Shown piece by piece: positions 18,615 through 27,847 of a stretch of DNA of 64,000 nt. This stretch comes from Candidatus Polarisedimenticolaceae bacterium (GTDB lineage: Bacteria > Acidobacteriota > Polarisedimenticolia > Polarisedimenticolales > DASRJG01): positions 62,001 through 126,000 of the forward strand of contig DASUCV010000009.1 of the NCBI GenBank assembly GCA_036275915.1, written 5' to 3'. The stretch's first letter is position 1. Every line of letters starts with the position of its first letter. Made by a program: the position numbers and the translations under genes. A model generated the notes under the pieces. It was not told the DNA's origin. It saw nothing but the letters and a program-made list of their open reading frames with translations, and did not search any database.

Positions 18615-21600
18615 ATGCGCCCCGGCTTTCTCGTAACGGCCCTCGCGGCCCTCTTGGCCACGAGCGCCTGGGCGCAATCGAGCGGCGGCCTCAAGATCCG
18701 CGTCATCGACAACGCCGACAAGGCGCCGATCATCGGCGCTTCGGTGACGATCTCGAACGCGAATCGCCTCGTCGCGACGACGACGCTGGTCGCCGACCGG
18801 AACGGCGTGGCGCTCTTTCCGGTGCTTCGATCCGGATCGGGATATGTCGTGACCGTCATCATGGACGGCTACGCGGGGATCCGCCAGGAGACGAGCGTCG
18901 GCACCGACGCGCTCAAGGAGCTCGTCATCGCGATGGTTCCCGAGCACGTCGAGCGGGTGACGATCGTCGACGAGAAGATCCCCGTCGACCTCGATCAGAA
19001 CGAGGCGTCGACGCGATTCACCGCCGAGTTCATCCAGGACCTTCCGGTCGCGGGGCGTTTCTACCAGAACGTGCTCGCGCTCGCGCCCGGCGTCCAGGAT
19101 CCCGACCACGACGGGAATCCGAATGTGAACGGCGCCAGGGAGCGCGACTTCAAGACGTCGGTCGCGGGGATCAGCAACGTCGATCCCCTCACCGGCCAGT
19201 ACCTCAACATCATCAACCCGGACTCGATCGAGGACCTGAACGTCGTGACCGCCGGCGCCGGCGCCGAGTTCAGCCGCGCCCAGGGCGGCTTCGCGCAGAT
19301 CGTGCAAAAGCAGGGATCGAACGATTTCGAGGGCGTCTTCGGGTTCCTCTACTCCTCGCACCTCCTCGACGGGAGCGGGTCGACCGGCATCTCTCAGAAG
19401 TTCCTCCCCGATTTCTACCTCTACCAGCCGTCGATCCAGATCTCGGGGCCGATCCTCCGGGACAAGCTCTGGTACCGCCTCTCGCAGGAGTACATCGCGC
19501 GCCAGGACCCGGTCGTGCTCGCCACCGGCGGGACGATCCAGACGCAGGGCGTCGAGCAGGTTTCGTCGGACAACCAGATCACCTGGCAGGTCAGCAACCG
19601 GAACAAGCTCTCCTTCAATTTCCGCACCGACCCGAAGACGCAGACCCACGTCGGCATCAGCTCGCTCGAGACGGTCGACTCGACGGAGGAGTTCCGCTTC
19701 GGCGGCCCCACGTACACGCTCACCTGGACCGCGCCGTACTCCCCGAGCCTCCTCATCGACTCGACCGTCGCTTACCAGAACACGCACCTCGACATCACGC
19801 CGACGGCGACCGGGGTCCCGAACAACTGCGGAACGCCGGCCTGGCTCCAGTACGCTCAGTGCTTCAACGTCGACAACGGGACGACGAGCGGCTCGTCGCC
19901 GCGCGACTGGGCCGACGTGCGCCAGCGTCTCACCGTGAGGAGCGATGCAACGTACTTCCTCGGGAAGAAGTGGGGCGCGACGCACCAGATCAAGTTCGGC
20001 CTGTCGATCGAGAACGAGCGCTACTCGCGCACGCTCGACCGCGGGCCGACGTTTCTGCAGACCTCCGTCTACAACCCATTCGCGCACAAGGCCGTCGTGA
20101 ACTACGCGATCACCACCGCGGTGACTCCCGGCACCGTCCAGACCTCCACCGGCACGACGTGGGGGATCTACGGCGAGGACATCCTCCGTCCGATCGCGAA
20201 CGTCTCGATCACCGTCGGGGCGCGGATCGAGAACGAGCAGATCCACGCGCAGGGGTACCAGCCGTTCGACCCGCAGGCCGAGCAGGACGCGTTCCTCGCG
20301 GCGGCGGGGAACCGGCCGGCCTCGGAGATCGTCGCGCTCCTCCAGCAGTCGTTCACGACCTACGAGGACGTCACCGGCGCCATGGGCGACGTCGCCGTGC
20401 AGTTCCCCGGTGCGACGTTCCAAGGCAGCGGGTACACGTCGCAGCTCGCGTTCTGGCAGAAATTTCGCCGCCCGAGCGACATCGACCTCAACAACGTGAA
20501 CGTCGCGCCGCGCTTCGCCATCGCGTGGGACCCGTGGAACGACGGCAAGACGAAATTCTCGGCGTCGGCGGGCCGCTACTTCGACAAGATCTTCCTCGCG
20601 ATCCCCGCAGCGGAGGCCGAGCCGGTCCTCGTCACCTTCAATACCGGCGTCGATCCGACCGTCCCCTTCGATCCCACCTTCTCCTACTCCACCGTCGACC
20701 GCAATCTCAAGACTCCCTACCAGGACGAATGGTCGGTCGCGGTCGAGCGCGAGGTCTGGCAGGAGAGCACCCTCTCGCTGCGCTACATCCACCGGAGCTT
20801 CAAGAACCAGCTCCAGGACGTCGACATCAACCAGGCGCCGAACGACTACGGGAAGTGCCGCATCCCGCCCGGCGTCGGTCTCTCGTCGCTCGTGCCGAGC
20901 CCCGGCGTCGGCCCGGTCGTCGACCCCTACACCGGCCAGACGTACATGGACACCGACCCCGGGATCGGCGATGGACGCCTCGACGACTGCACCGGCCGGC
21001 AGGAGAATTTTCCCGGCGCGTTCGGTCCCGGCGCGCCGACCTTCTCGCGCGGCGACGGCTTCGCCGACCTCTACATCCTCGATCCCGGCTGGGGGAACAT
21101 CTTCAAGATCGGGAACTACAACCAGTCGCAGTACGACGGGGTCACGCTCGAGTTCGTGAGACGCCAGTACAAGAACTGGCAGATGGAGGCGTCGTACACG
21201 CTGTCGAAGGCGACGGGGAACGGCGAAGACTACAACCTCATCCTCGGGAACGATCAGTCGACGCTCCACGACGAGGCTGGTTACCAGTCCTACGACGTGC
21301 GCCACTCTTTCAAGCTCAACGCGACCACGATCATCCCCGGCGGCTTCCGGCTCGGGGGCTCGATGCAGTACCAGTCCGGGCTCCCCTACTCTCTCCTCTA
21401 CCGCGATCTCTCCGCGACGACCGGCTCGCCGCGCGTTCCGATCCTCCACACGTTTTACGGGGTCCGCACGGTCTACCCGACGCACCAGCGGAACGACCAG
21501 CGGAACGTCGGCGCGTGGAACTTCGACACGAAAATCACGAAGGAGCTGACCCTCGCCAAGGGGATGAACCTTCAGCTCACCGGCGAGATCTTCAACCTCC

Positions 21601-21725
21601 TGGGCGAGAACACCTACACGATCTACAACTCGTACACGAAGTCGGGCCAGCAGATCAACGGCACGAACGACGCCTACCGCCGCTTCGGCCGCCAGTACCA
21701 GGTGGGAATGCGGCTCGCGTTCTGA
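18615..21725 (+). CDS. Oar-like TonB-dependent outer-membrane receptor with carboxypeptidase-regulatory domain
   Basis: A 1036-residue outer-membrane protein. Signal peptide about 1-20 (cleavage after AWA). A CarboxypepD_reg-like beta-sandwich follows at about 24-105, then a plug domain (FIQDLPVAGRFYQNVLALAPGVQ ... NGARERDF) and a long barrel rich in aromatic strands ending in QYQVGMRLAF, a typical C-terminal insertion signal. This is the Oar/OmpA-related class abundant in Acidobacteriota, predicted to import oligosaccharides, peptides or other large ligands. No TonB box is evident. It lies 36 bp upstream of a hybrid kinase gene on the same strand. Confidence 0.92.
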   Translation: MRPGFLVTALAALLATSAWAQSSGGLKIRVIDNADKAPIIGASVTISNANRLVATTTLVADRNGVALFPVLRSGSGYVVTVIMDGYAGIRQETSVGTDALKELVIAMVPEHVERVTIVDEKIPVDLDQNEASTRFTAEFIQDLPVAGRFYQNVLALAPGVQDPDHDGNPNVNGARERDFKTSVAGISNVDPLTGQYLNIINPDSIEDLNVVTAGAGAEFSRAQGGFAQIVQKQGSNDFEGVFGFLYSSHLLDGSGSTGISQKFLPDFYLYQPSIQISGPILRDKLWYRLSQEYIARQDPVVLATGGTIQTQGVEQVSSDNQITWQVSNRNKLSFNFRTDPKTQTHVGISSLETVDSTEEFRFGGPTYTLTWTAPYSPSLLIDSTVAYQNTHLDITPTATGVPNNCGTPAWLQYAQCFNVDNGTTSGSSPRDWADVRQRLTVRSDATYFLGKKWGATHQIKFGLSIENERYSRTLDRGPTFLQTSVYNPFAHKAVVNYAITTAVTPGTVQTSTGTTWGIYGEDILRPIANVSITVGARIENEQIHAQGYQPFDPQAEQDAFLAAAGNRPASEIVALLQQSFTTYEDVTGAMGDVAVQFPGATFQGSGYTSQLAFWQKFRRPSDIDLNNVNVAPRFAIAWDPWNDGKTKFSASAGRYFDKIFLAIPAAEAEPVLVTFNTGVDPTVPFDPTFSYSTVDRNLKTPYQDEWSVAVEREVWQESTLSLRYIHRSFKNQLQDVDINQAPNDYGKCRIPPGVGLSSLVPSPGVGPVVDPYTGQTYMDTDPGIGDGRLDDCTGRQENFPGAFGPGAPTFSRGDGFADLYILDPGWGNIFKIGNYNQSQYDGVTLEFVRRQYKNWQMEASYTLSKATGNGEDYNLILGNDQSTLHDEAGYQSYDVRHSFKLNATTIIPGGFRLGGSMQYQSGLPYSLLYRDLSATTGSPRVPILHTFYGVRTVYPTHQRNDQRNVGAWNFDTKITKELTLAKGMNLQLTGEIFNLLGENTYTIYNSYTKSGQQINGTNDAYRRFGRQYQVGMRLAF

Positions 21726-21761
21726 GAATTGTCCTATGATTCTCGGCACGGGAGCCGTCGC

Positions 21762-24590
21762 ATGACCGAACGCACCGCCGCGGAGCGCCGCCTTGCCGCG
21801 CAGCACGCCGCCGCGCTGGCGCTGGCAAGGTCCGCCTCGCTCGCGGACGCGGCGCCCGAGGTCCTGCGCGCACTGTGCCAGGCGCTCGGCTGGGCGCACG
21901 GGGCGCTCTGGAACGTGGCGGCCGACGCGGGTGTCCTCCGCTGCGTCACGACGTGGCACGAGGAAGGGGTCGGTGCGTTCGACACGGTGACGCGTGAGAG
22001 CGAGTTCCCGCGAGGCGTCGGCCTCCCGGGGCGCGTCTGGGAGAGCGCGAAGCCGGCCTGGATCCACGACGTCACGAAGGACGCGAACTTCCCGCGCGGC
22101 CAGATCGCCGCCGCCGACGGGCTCCACGGCGCCTTCGGGTTCCCGATCCGCATCGGGCCGCAGGTGTTCGGCGTCATGGAGTTCTTCAGCCGCGAGATCC
22201 AGGAGCCGGATCCTCCGCTGCTCGCGATGCTCGGCACCGTCGGCATCCAGATCGGCCAGTTCCTCTCGCGCAAGCGGGCCGAGCAGCAACTCGACAAGTT
22301 CTTCACGATGTCGCTCGACCTCCTCTGCATCGCGGGGGCCGACGGCTACTTCAAGCGGCTCAACGGCGCGTGGGAGAAGACGCTCGGCTTCACGATCGCC
22401 GAGCTGCTCGCGAAGCCTTACCTCCACTTCATCCATGTCGACGATCGCGAGGCGACCCTCGGGCAGGCCGCCGGCCTCGCGCGCGGCGAGAACGTCATCT
22501 CGTTCCAGAACCGGTACCTCTGCAAGGACGGCTCGTACCGCTGGATCTTCTGGAACGCGACCTACGATCCCAAGGAGGAGCGCGTCTACGCGATCGGGCG
22601 CGACGTCACCGAGCGGCGACTGGCGCAGGAGGCGCAGGAGGAGAACGCGCACCGGCTGGCGCTCCTCGTCACCGAGCTCGAGCGCGCGCGTCACCGCGCC
22701 GAAGAGGCGGCGCGGGTGAAAGCCGACTTCCTCGCCAACATGAGCCATGAGATCCGCACGCCGATGAACGCCATCATGGGCATGACCGATCTCGCGCTCG
22801 GGACGAAGCTCTCCGGCGAGCAGCGCGGCTACTTGACGACGGTGAAGGGCTCGGCGAAGGCGCTCCTGGCGCTCGTCGACGACATCCTCGACCTCTCCAA
22901 GATCGAGGCGGGGAAGCTCGAGCTGGACAAGGTCGCCTTCGACTTCCGAGAGACCGTCGAGGACGCGATCAAGGTGCTCGCCGTGCGCGCCGGGGAGAAG
23001 GGGCTCGAGCTCGCGTGCCGCATCGCCCCCGAGGTGCCGCCCGCGGTCGTCGGGGACCCGGGGCGCCTCCGGCAGGTGGTCGTCAACCTCGTCGGGAACG
23101 CGATCAAGTTCACGGCGAAGGGCGAGGTCGTCCTCGAGGCCGCGGTCGTCACCGCGGGCACCGACGACGTCGACATCAAGGTCGCCGTGCGCGACACGGG
23201 AATCGGCATCCCCGAGGACAAGCGGCGGCTCATCTTCGGCGCCTTCACGCAAGCGGACACGTCGACGACGCGCCGGTTCGGCGGCACCGGTCTCGGGCTC
23301 GCGATCGCGACGCAGCTCGTCGAGATGATGGGGGGCACGATCGAGGTCGCGAGCGCGGTCGGCCAGGGAAGCACCTTCTCGTTCACCGCGCGGTTCGGCA
23401 TCACCGAGGACGTGCCGGAGCCGCGACGTCCCCATGCCGAGCCGGCGAATCTCGCCGGCCTTCCGGTGCTCGTCGTCGACGACAACGCGACGAACCGGCA
23501 GATCCTCTGCGAGATGCTCGCGAACTGGAGGATGTCCCCGGTCTCCGCCGAGGGCGGAACGGCCGCGCTGGCCCGCATGAAGGCGGCGGAGGCGTCCGGC
23601 CGTCCGTTCCGTCTCATCCTCTCCGACGGTCAGATGCCGGAGATGGACGGCTTCATGCTGGCGGCGGCGGTGAAGGGCGATCCCATCCTGAGGCACCTGC
23701 CGATGATCCTGCTCACCTCGGCCGGGCGCCCGGGCGACGGCGCGAAGTCGCGCCGCCTCGGGATCGCCGCGTTCCTCACGAAGCCGGTGAAGCAATCCGA
23801 CCTGCTCGACACGATGACATCCGTGTTGACCGGCATGGAGACCGCCGAGCCCGAGGCGGTGCCAATCGCTCCGGCGGCGCGCCCCCTGCGCATCCTCGTC
23901 GCCGAGGACAATCCGCTCAACCAGCGGGTCGCCCGGCACATCCTGGAAAAGCGTGGCCACACCGTCGTGATCGCTCGGAACGGGCGCGAGGCGATCGACG
24001 CCCTGGCGCCGGGTGCCGCGCCCGGGTTTAACCTCGTGCTCATGGACGTCCAGATGCCGGAGCTCGACGGGTTCGCGGCGACGGCGGCGATCCGCCAGCG
24101 GGAGGCCGGGGCGAAAACGCGGATCCCGATCCTCGCGATGACGGCGCACGCGATGGAGGGCGACCGCGAGCGCTGCCTCGCCGCGGGGATGGACGGATAC
24201 GTCACGAAGCCGGTCGAGGCCGACCGCCTCCTCGAGGCGGTCGAGGGCGCGGTCGCTTCGTTCGATCCGGCGACCGCGATGGCGCGCCTAAAGGGCGACC
24301 GCGCGCTCCTCCGCGAGATGATCGAGATCTTCCTCGCCGATGCGCCGGCGATGGTCGGCGCGATCCGATCCGCGCTCGAGGCCGGCGACGCCGAGACGTT
24401 GCGTCGCGCGGCTCACGCGCTCAAAGGCTCGGTTGCCAACTTCGCGGCCGCCCGCGCCGTCGCCGAGGCGAAGACGCTCGAGACGATGGGCGCGTCGGGC
24501 GATCTCAGCGGAGCCGCCGCGGTCCTGGCCCGCCTCGAGAACGCCCTCGAGCGGTTCCGGACCGACGCGCTCGAGGAGACGGCACCATGA
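21762..24590 (+). CDS. Hybrid sensor kinase: GAF-PAS-HisKA-HATPase-REC-REC-HPt
   Basis: A 942-residue cytoplasmic kinase with no membrane helix. GAF domain about 15-170; PAS about 185-285; HisKA with His329 in NMSHEIRTPMN; HATPase with VVNLVGNAIKF and GTGLGLAI; receiver 1 (LVVDDNATN ... LILSDGQMPEMDG); receiver 2 (LVAEDNPLNQ ... VLMDVQMPELDG); and a C-terminal HPt (HALKGSVANF). This is a complete internal phosphorelay. The start is ATG 21762, with GGGAG 7 bases upstream. It overlaps the following response-regulator gene by ATGA, so the HPt probably passes phosphate to that protein. Confidence 0.94.
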   Translation: MTERTAAERRLAAQHAAALALARSASLADAAPEVLRALCQALGWAHGALWNVAADAGVLRCVTTWHEEGVGAFDTVTRESEFPRGVGLPGRVWESAKPAWIHDVTKDANFPRGQIAAADGLHGAFGFPIRIGPQVFGVMEFFSREIQEPDPPLLAMLGTVGIQIGQFLSRKRAEQQLDKFFTMSLDLLCIAGADGYFKRLNGAWEKTLGFTIAELLAKPYLHFIHVDDREATLGQAAGLARGENVISFQNRYLCKDGSYRWIFWNATYDPKEERVYAIGRDVTERRLAQEAQEENAHRLALLVTELERARHRAEEAARVKADFLANMSHEIRTPMNAIMGMTDLALGTKLSGEQRGYLTTVKGSAKALLALVDDILDLSKIEAGKLELDKVAFDFRETVEDAIKVLAVRAGEKGLELACRIAPEVPPAVVGDPGRLRQVVVNLVGNAIKFTAKGEVVLEAAVVTAGTDDVDIKVAVRDTGIGIPEDKRRLIFGAFTQADTSTTRRFGGTGLGLAIATQLVEMMGGTIEVASAVGQGSTFSFTARFGITEDVPEPRRPHAEPANLAGLPVLVVDDNATNRQILCEMLANWRMSPVSAEGGTAALARMKAAEASGRPFRLILSDGQMPEMDGFMLAAAVKGDPILRHLPMILLTSAGRPGDGAKSRRLGIAAFLTKPVKQSDLLDTMTSVLTGMETAEPEAVPIAPAARPLRILVAEDNPLNQRVARHILEKRGHTVVIARNGREAIDALAPGAAPGFNLVLMDVQMPELDGFAATAAIRQREAGAKTRIPILAMTAHAMEGDRERCLAAGMDGYVTKPVEADRLLEAVEGAVASFDPATAMARLKGDRALLREMIEIFLADAPAMVGAIRSALEAGDAETLRRAAHALKGSVANFAAARAVAEAKTLETMGASGDLSGAAAVLARLENALERFRTDALEETAP

Positions 24591-25423
24591 AATCGATCCT
24601 CGTCGTCGACGACGACCGAGTCACCCGTCATCTCCTCTCGTCGGTCCTCGAAAAGGCCGGGTTCCGGGTCACGAGTGCGTCCAACGGCCCCGAGGCGCTC
24701 GAGCGCGCGAAGGCGAATCCCGATCTGATCCTTCTCGACATCTGGATGCCCGGCATGTCCGGGCTCGACGTCCTCGAGCGGCTCCGCGCCGACGGAACCT
24801 CTTGCCCCGTCGTCGTGACGACCTCCGACGACACGCCCGACACGCTCCTGAAGGCGCTGCGCGGCCAAGCGCTCCATTTCCTCTCGAAGCCGGTCGATCC
24901 CGCGGCCCTCGTCGAGATGGTCGAGACGGCGCTCTCCGGCGACGGCCTTCCGGGCATCGAGGTCGTCTCGGCGACGAAGGACTGGGTCGAGCTGGTCGTG
25001 CCGTGCACGCGCCAGGCGGCGGCTCGCATCGAGGGATTCCTCGCGCACCTCGACGCGCACCTCACCGCCGACGTCCGCGAGTCGGTCGGCTACGCGTTCC
25101 GCGAGCTGCTCCTGAACGCGGTCGAGTGGGGCGGGAAGCTCGACCCCAACCGCAAGGTCCGGATCGCCTACCTCCGGGCCAAGCGGATGCTCCTCTACCG
25201 CATCGCCGACCCCGGCACCGGCTTCCGCCTGGAGGATCTCTCGCACGCCGCGATCGCGCACGAGAACGACCCGATCGAGCACATGCGCATCCGGGAAGAG
25301 AAGGGCCTCCGCCCCGGCGGATTCGGCCTCCTCCTCGTGCGCGCCAAGGTCGACGAGCTGATCTACAACGAGGCGCGGAACGAGGTCGTGTTCGTCAAGT
25401 ATCTCGAGGAGCCGAAGGGCTGA
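24587..25423 (+). CDS. Response regulator fused to an RsbW-like anti-sigma ATPase domain
   Basis: A 278-residue protein. Receiver 2-120 with phosphoacceptor in LILLDIWMPGMSG, then an HATPase of the anti-sigma type at about 135-275, with N-box RELLLNAVEWGG and G-boxes DPGTGF and GGFGLLL. RsbW/SpoIIAB domains bind sigma factors or phosphorylate STAS antagonists; fusion to a receiver makes their output depend on the phosphorelay. Translation is coupled to the hybrid kinase (4-bp overlap). Stand-alone STAS genes occur at 17237 and 44081, but no sigma-factor gene is in the window. Confidence 0.88.
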   Translation: MKSILVVDDDRVTRHLLSSVLEKAGFRVTSASNGPEALERAKANPDLILLDIWMPGMSGLDVLERLRADGTSCPVVVTTSDDTPDTLLKALRGQALHFLSKPVDPAALVEMVETALSGDGLPGIEVVSATKDWVELVVPCTRQAAARIEGFLAHLDAHLTADVRESVGYAFRELLLNAVEWGGKLDPNRKVRIAYLRAKRMLLYRIADPGTGFRLEDLSHAAIAHENDPIEHMRIREEKGLRPGGFGLLLVRAKVDELIYNEARNEVVFVKYLEEPKG

Positions 25424-25424
25424 C

Positions 25425-26543
25425 CTACTTCGCGGAACCGCCCACGGTCACGTCGACCGGCGCGCCGTCCCGGATCACGGAGATCACGAGCGGACGGAAC
25501 TGGAAGAGCTGGCCGATCTCGGAGAAGCTCAGCTCGCCGACCGGACGCCCGTTGAGCTTCGTGATCTGATCCCCTTCCTTCACCCCCGCCGCTTCCGCGG
25601 GCGATCCGGGGACGACCTTCTCGACCGGCAGCTTTCCCTCCGCGACGCCGTGCGTCATGATCCCGAGCCTCGGCCGCTCGGTCGGCGCCATCGGCTTTCC
25701 GTTCGAGACGAGGCGCACGCGCTCGTGCGCGCGGTCGACGGTGACGACGAGCGAGCGGAGGAGATCGCCGCCGATGTTCGCCTGCGGCAGGTCGACGAAG
25801 CGGATCTTCGGCTTGTCGAGCGTGAGACTGCCGATCCGAACGGTGCCGTTCAGGCCGGCTTCGAGCACCGGGTAGTCGCCGCTCGCGGTGCGCGCGCGGC
25901 CCACCTGATGCGGCGGCCCGTCGAGCGGGAGCTTGTCCGCCGCGGAGAGCGGGAGGCCGATGAACCCGGTCGAGCCCGAGTCGAGGTGCGCCTTGAACGG
26001 CGTGCCGGCGACGTCGATCGGGACCGACGGGATGCCGTCGTCGAACGACGCCTTGAGGACGGTCTTCCCGTCGGGCTCGGGAAGCGGCGCAGGCTCGATC
26101 GTGATCGACCCGCCGTCGCCGTCGATCGTCACCGGCCGCGGCGCGAACAGGCCGAGGCCGACGACGCCCCGTGGTGCTTCCGGGCCGAGGATGTCGCGCT
26201 TCCATGAGATCGTCTCGACGCTCCTCAGGGTCAGCTCGCCGCACTGCACGCGATCGACGTTCAGGAGCTTCGCCTCGATCGCTTCCGGCGTGTTGGGATC
26301 TCCGATGCGCCGCGTGCCCGAGGGCGCGAGGCTCAGCGCGTTCGCCAGATCCTCGTCGATGATGAGGCCGGCGCCGGACCCCGTGTCGAAGAGGAACCGG
26401 TAGGGCCCTTGATCGTTGAGCTTCAGCTCGATCGTCGGTCGGCCGAAGCTGAGGGTCATCGGCACCTTGACCGCGGCGGGGGCGGCCTCTGGCGCTGGAG
26501 CGGATGTTGCGGCGAGCAGACCAAGGCCGAGCGCGAGGAGCAA
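25425..26543 (-). CDS. Retropepsin-like aspartyl protease with C-terminal PDZ domain
   Basis: A 372-residue exported protein. N-terminal signal-like segment, then two aspartyl protease repeats (FDTGSGAGL near 52 and LDSGSTGFIGLPL near 165), each giving one catalytic Asp. A PDZ domain follows at about 290-370 (GSPAEAAGVKEGDQITKLNGRPV). The start is TTG at 26543, supported by GGAGG 6 bases upstream. Such proteins are common in Acidobacteriota and are thought to be periplasmic. Convergent with the response-regulator gene (one base between stops). Confidence 0.88.
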   Translation of the reverse strand: MLLALGLGLLAATSAPAPEAAPAAVKVPMTLSFGRPTIELKLNDQGPYRFLFDTGSGAGLIIDEDLANALSLAPSGTRRIGDPNTPEAIEAKLLNVDRVQCGELTLRSVETISWKRDILGPEAPRGVVGLGLFAPRPVTIDGDGGSITIEPAPLPEPDGKTVLKASFDDGIPSVPIDVAGTPFKAHLDSGSTGFIGLPLSAADKLPLDGPPHQVGRARTASGDYPVLEAGLNGTVRIGSLTLDKPKIRFVDLPQANIGGDLLRSLVVTVDRAHERVRLVSNGKPMAPTERPRLGIMTHGVAEGKLPVEKVVPGSPAEAAGVKEGDQITKLNGRPVGELSFSEIGQLFQFRPLVISVIRDGAPVDVTVGGSAK

Positions 26544-26681
26544 GGATCACCTCCCGATGGACGCATCATCGTAATACGTCCGCGCGGGGAGGTTGGACGA
26601 TGGAGCCGGCGGGCGCTTTCTGTCCGAATCATCGGTGAACGCACGCTGGACGCGCGGCGTCCATCGCGAGAGGATGTGGGC

Positions 26682-27578
26682 GTGCACGCACGGGGCCTCG
26701 TGCTCGCGGTTCTCGTCGCCACGAGCGCGGCGCGCGCCGGTGATGCGCCCGCGCCCTGGGCCGGGACGCTCTTCGCGCGTGAGGCGGAGGATCAGCCCGC
26801 CCCGAAGCCGGAGAAGAAGGGCTGCGGCTGCTCAGATCCGGAGACGCGCGCGCGTCATTTCAAATGCTTCTTCCACCTCCTGGGGCACGACTTCGTCCGC
26901 GTGTTCACGGCACCGGCGCGCTGGGAGAAGAAGGATTGGTGGTACGCCGCCGCCGGCGTCGCGGGCGTCGGGCTTCTCTTCGTGGTGGACGACAACATCC
27001 GCGCCACCGTGATCCACCACGACGACCGCTTCCAAGACGACGTCGCCAGCACCGTTCAGCCGCTCGGCACCTGGGCCTCGTTCATCGTCATCGGTGGGTT
27101 CACGTTCGGTGGTCTCGCAGCGCACGACGACAAGGCGTACGGAGCCGGGATCGACGCCCTGTCCGCGAGTGCGATCTCCGGCCTCGTCATCGTGCCGGTC
27201 ATGAAGAAGGTCATCGGGCGCTTCCGGCCCAACGCGGGATACGGGCCCTATCACTTCGAGCCGTTCAAGCACGGGCCGTCGTTCCCGAGCGGCCACGCCG
27301 CCCAGGCGTTCACCGTCGCGTCGGTCATCGCGACCGAATACCCGAACCGGTGGGTGAAATTCGGGTGCTACTTCCCCGCCTCGCTCGTCCTCTTCGCCCG
27401 CGTGCGGCACGACGCCCACTGGGCGTCGGACGTCGTCGCCGGCGCGCTCATCGGCTATGGCACCGGGCGGGAAGTCGCGCGCACGAACCTCGCCGAGCGC
27501 GAGGGGCGGCCCAAGGTCCGACTCGTACCGACGGTCACGCCGCGTGGGCCCGCGATCATGCTCGCGGTGCGCCTGTGA
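26682..27578 (+). CDS. PAP2-family phosphatase, secreted or membrane-bound
   Basis: A 298-residue acid phosphatase-superfamily protein. N-terminal signal peptide (ending near ARA), a short Cys-rich region (KKGCGCSDPE), several membrane helices, and the three PAP2 motifs KKVIGRFRPN, SFPSGHA and RVRHDAHWASDVVAG. It probably dephosphorylates a lipid such as phosphatidate or undecaprenyl diphosphate on the outer face of the membrane. GTG start at 26682 (AGAGG 8 bases upstream); a GTG at 26676 is the alternative. Overlaps the acylphosphatase gene by 4 bp. Confidence 0.88.
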   Translation: MHARGLVLAVLVATSAARAGDAPAPWAGTLFAREAEDQPAPKPEKKGCGCSDPETRARHFKCFFHLLGHDFVRVFTAPARWEKKDWWYAAAGVAGVGLLFVVDDNIRATVIHHDDRFQDDVASTVQPLGTWASFIVIGGFTFGGLAAHDDKAYGAGIDALSASAISGLVIVPVMKKVIGRFRPNAGYGPYHFEPFKHGPSFPSGHAAQAFTVASVIATEYPNRWVKFGCYFPASLVLFARVRHDAHWASDVVAGALIGYGTGREVARTNLAEREGRPKVRLVPTVTPRGPAIMLAVRL

Positions 27579-27847
27579 CGCGCATTCGCCTCGTCGTCCA
27601 CGGCACGGTGCAGGGCGTCGGCTTCCGTTACGCCGCGCGCGAGGCGGCGTCGCAATGCGGCGTCCTTGGCTGGGTGCGCAACCGCGCCGACGGCTCGGTG
27701 GAGATCGTCGTCCAGGGCTCGGCTGCTTCCGTCGCGCGGATGACGGCGTGGGCCGAGTCGGGCCCCGCATACGCCGACGTGCTGCGCGTCGACGTCGCGC
27801 GCGAGGACGCGGCGCCGGACCTCGAGGGGTTCGAGATCCGGCGCTAA
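27575..27847 (+). CDS. acyP: Acylphosphatase
   Basis: A 90-residue protein of classic length that hydrolyses carboxyl-phosphate bonds such as acetyl phosphate or 1,3-bisphosphoglycerate. The signature VHGTVQGVGFRYA holds the catalytic arginine, and the conserved Asn lies in GWVRNRADGSVE. GTG start overlapping the PAP2 stop (GTGA). Its TAA overlaps the stop of the convergent radical SAM gene. Confidence 0.95.
   Translation: MTRIRLVVHGTVQGVGFRYAAREAASQCGVLGWVRNRADGSVEIVVQGSAASVARMTAWAESGPAYADVLRVDVAREDAAPDLEGFEIRR

Noticed and set aside
18471-24149. A 1892-codon open frame on the minus strand, antisense to the TonB receptor and hybrid kinase genes.
   Set aside because: Its product is a low-complexity Arg/Asp/Val-rich string without domains, as expected from the antisense of GC-rich genes; the plus-strand genes have clear families.
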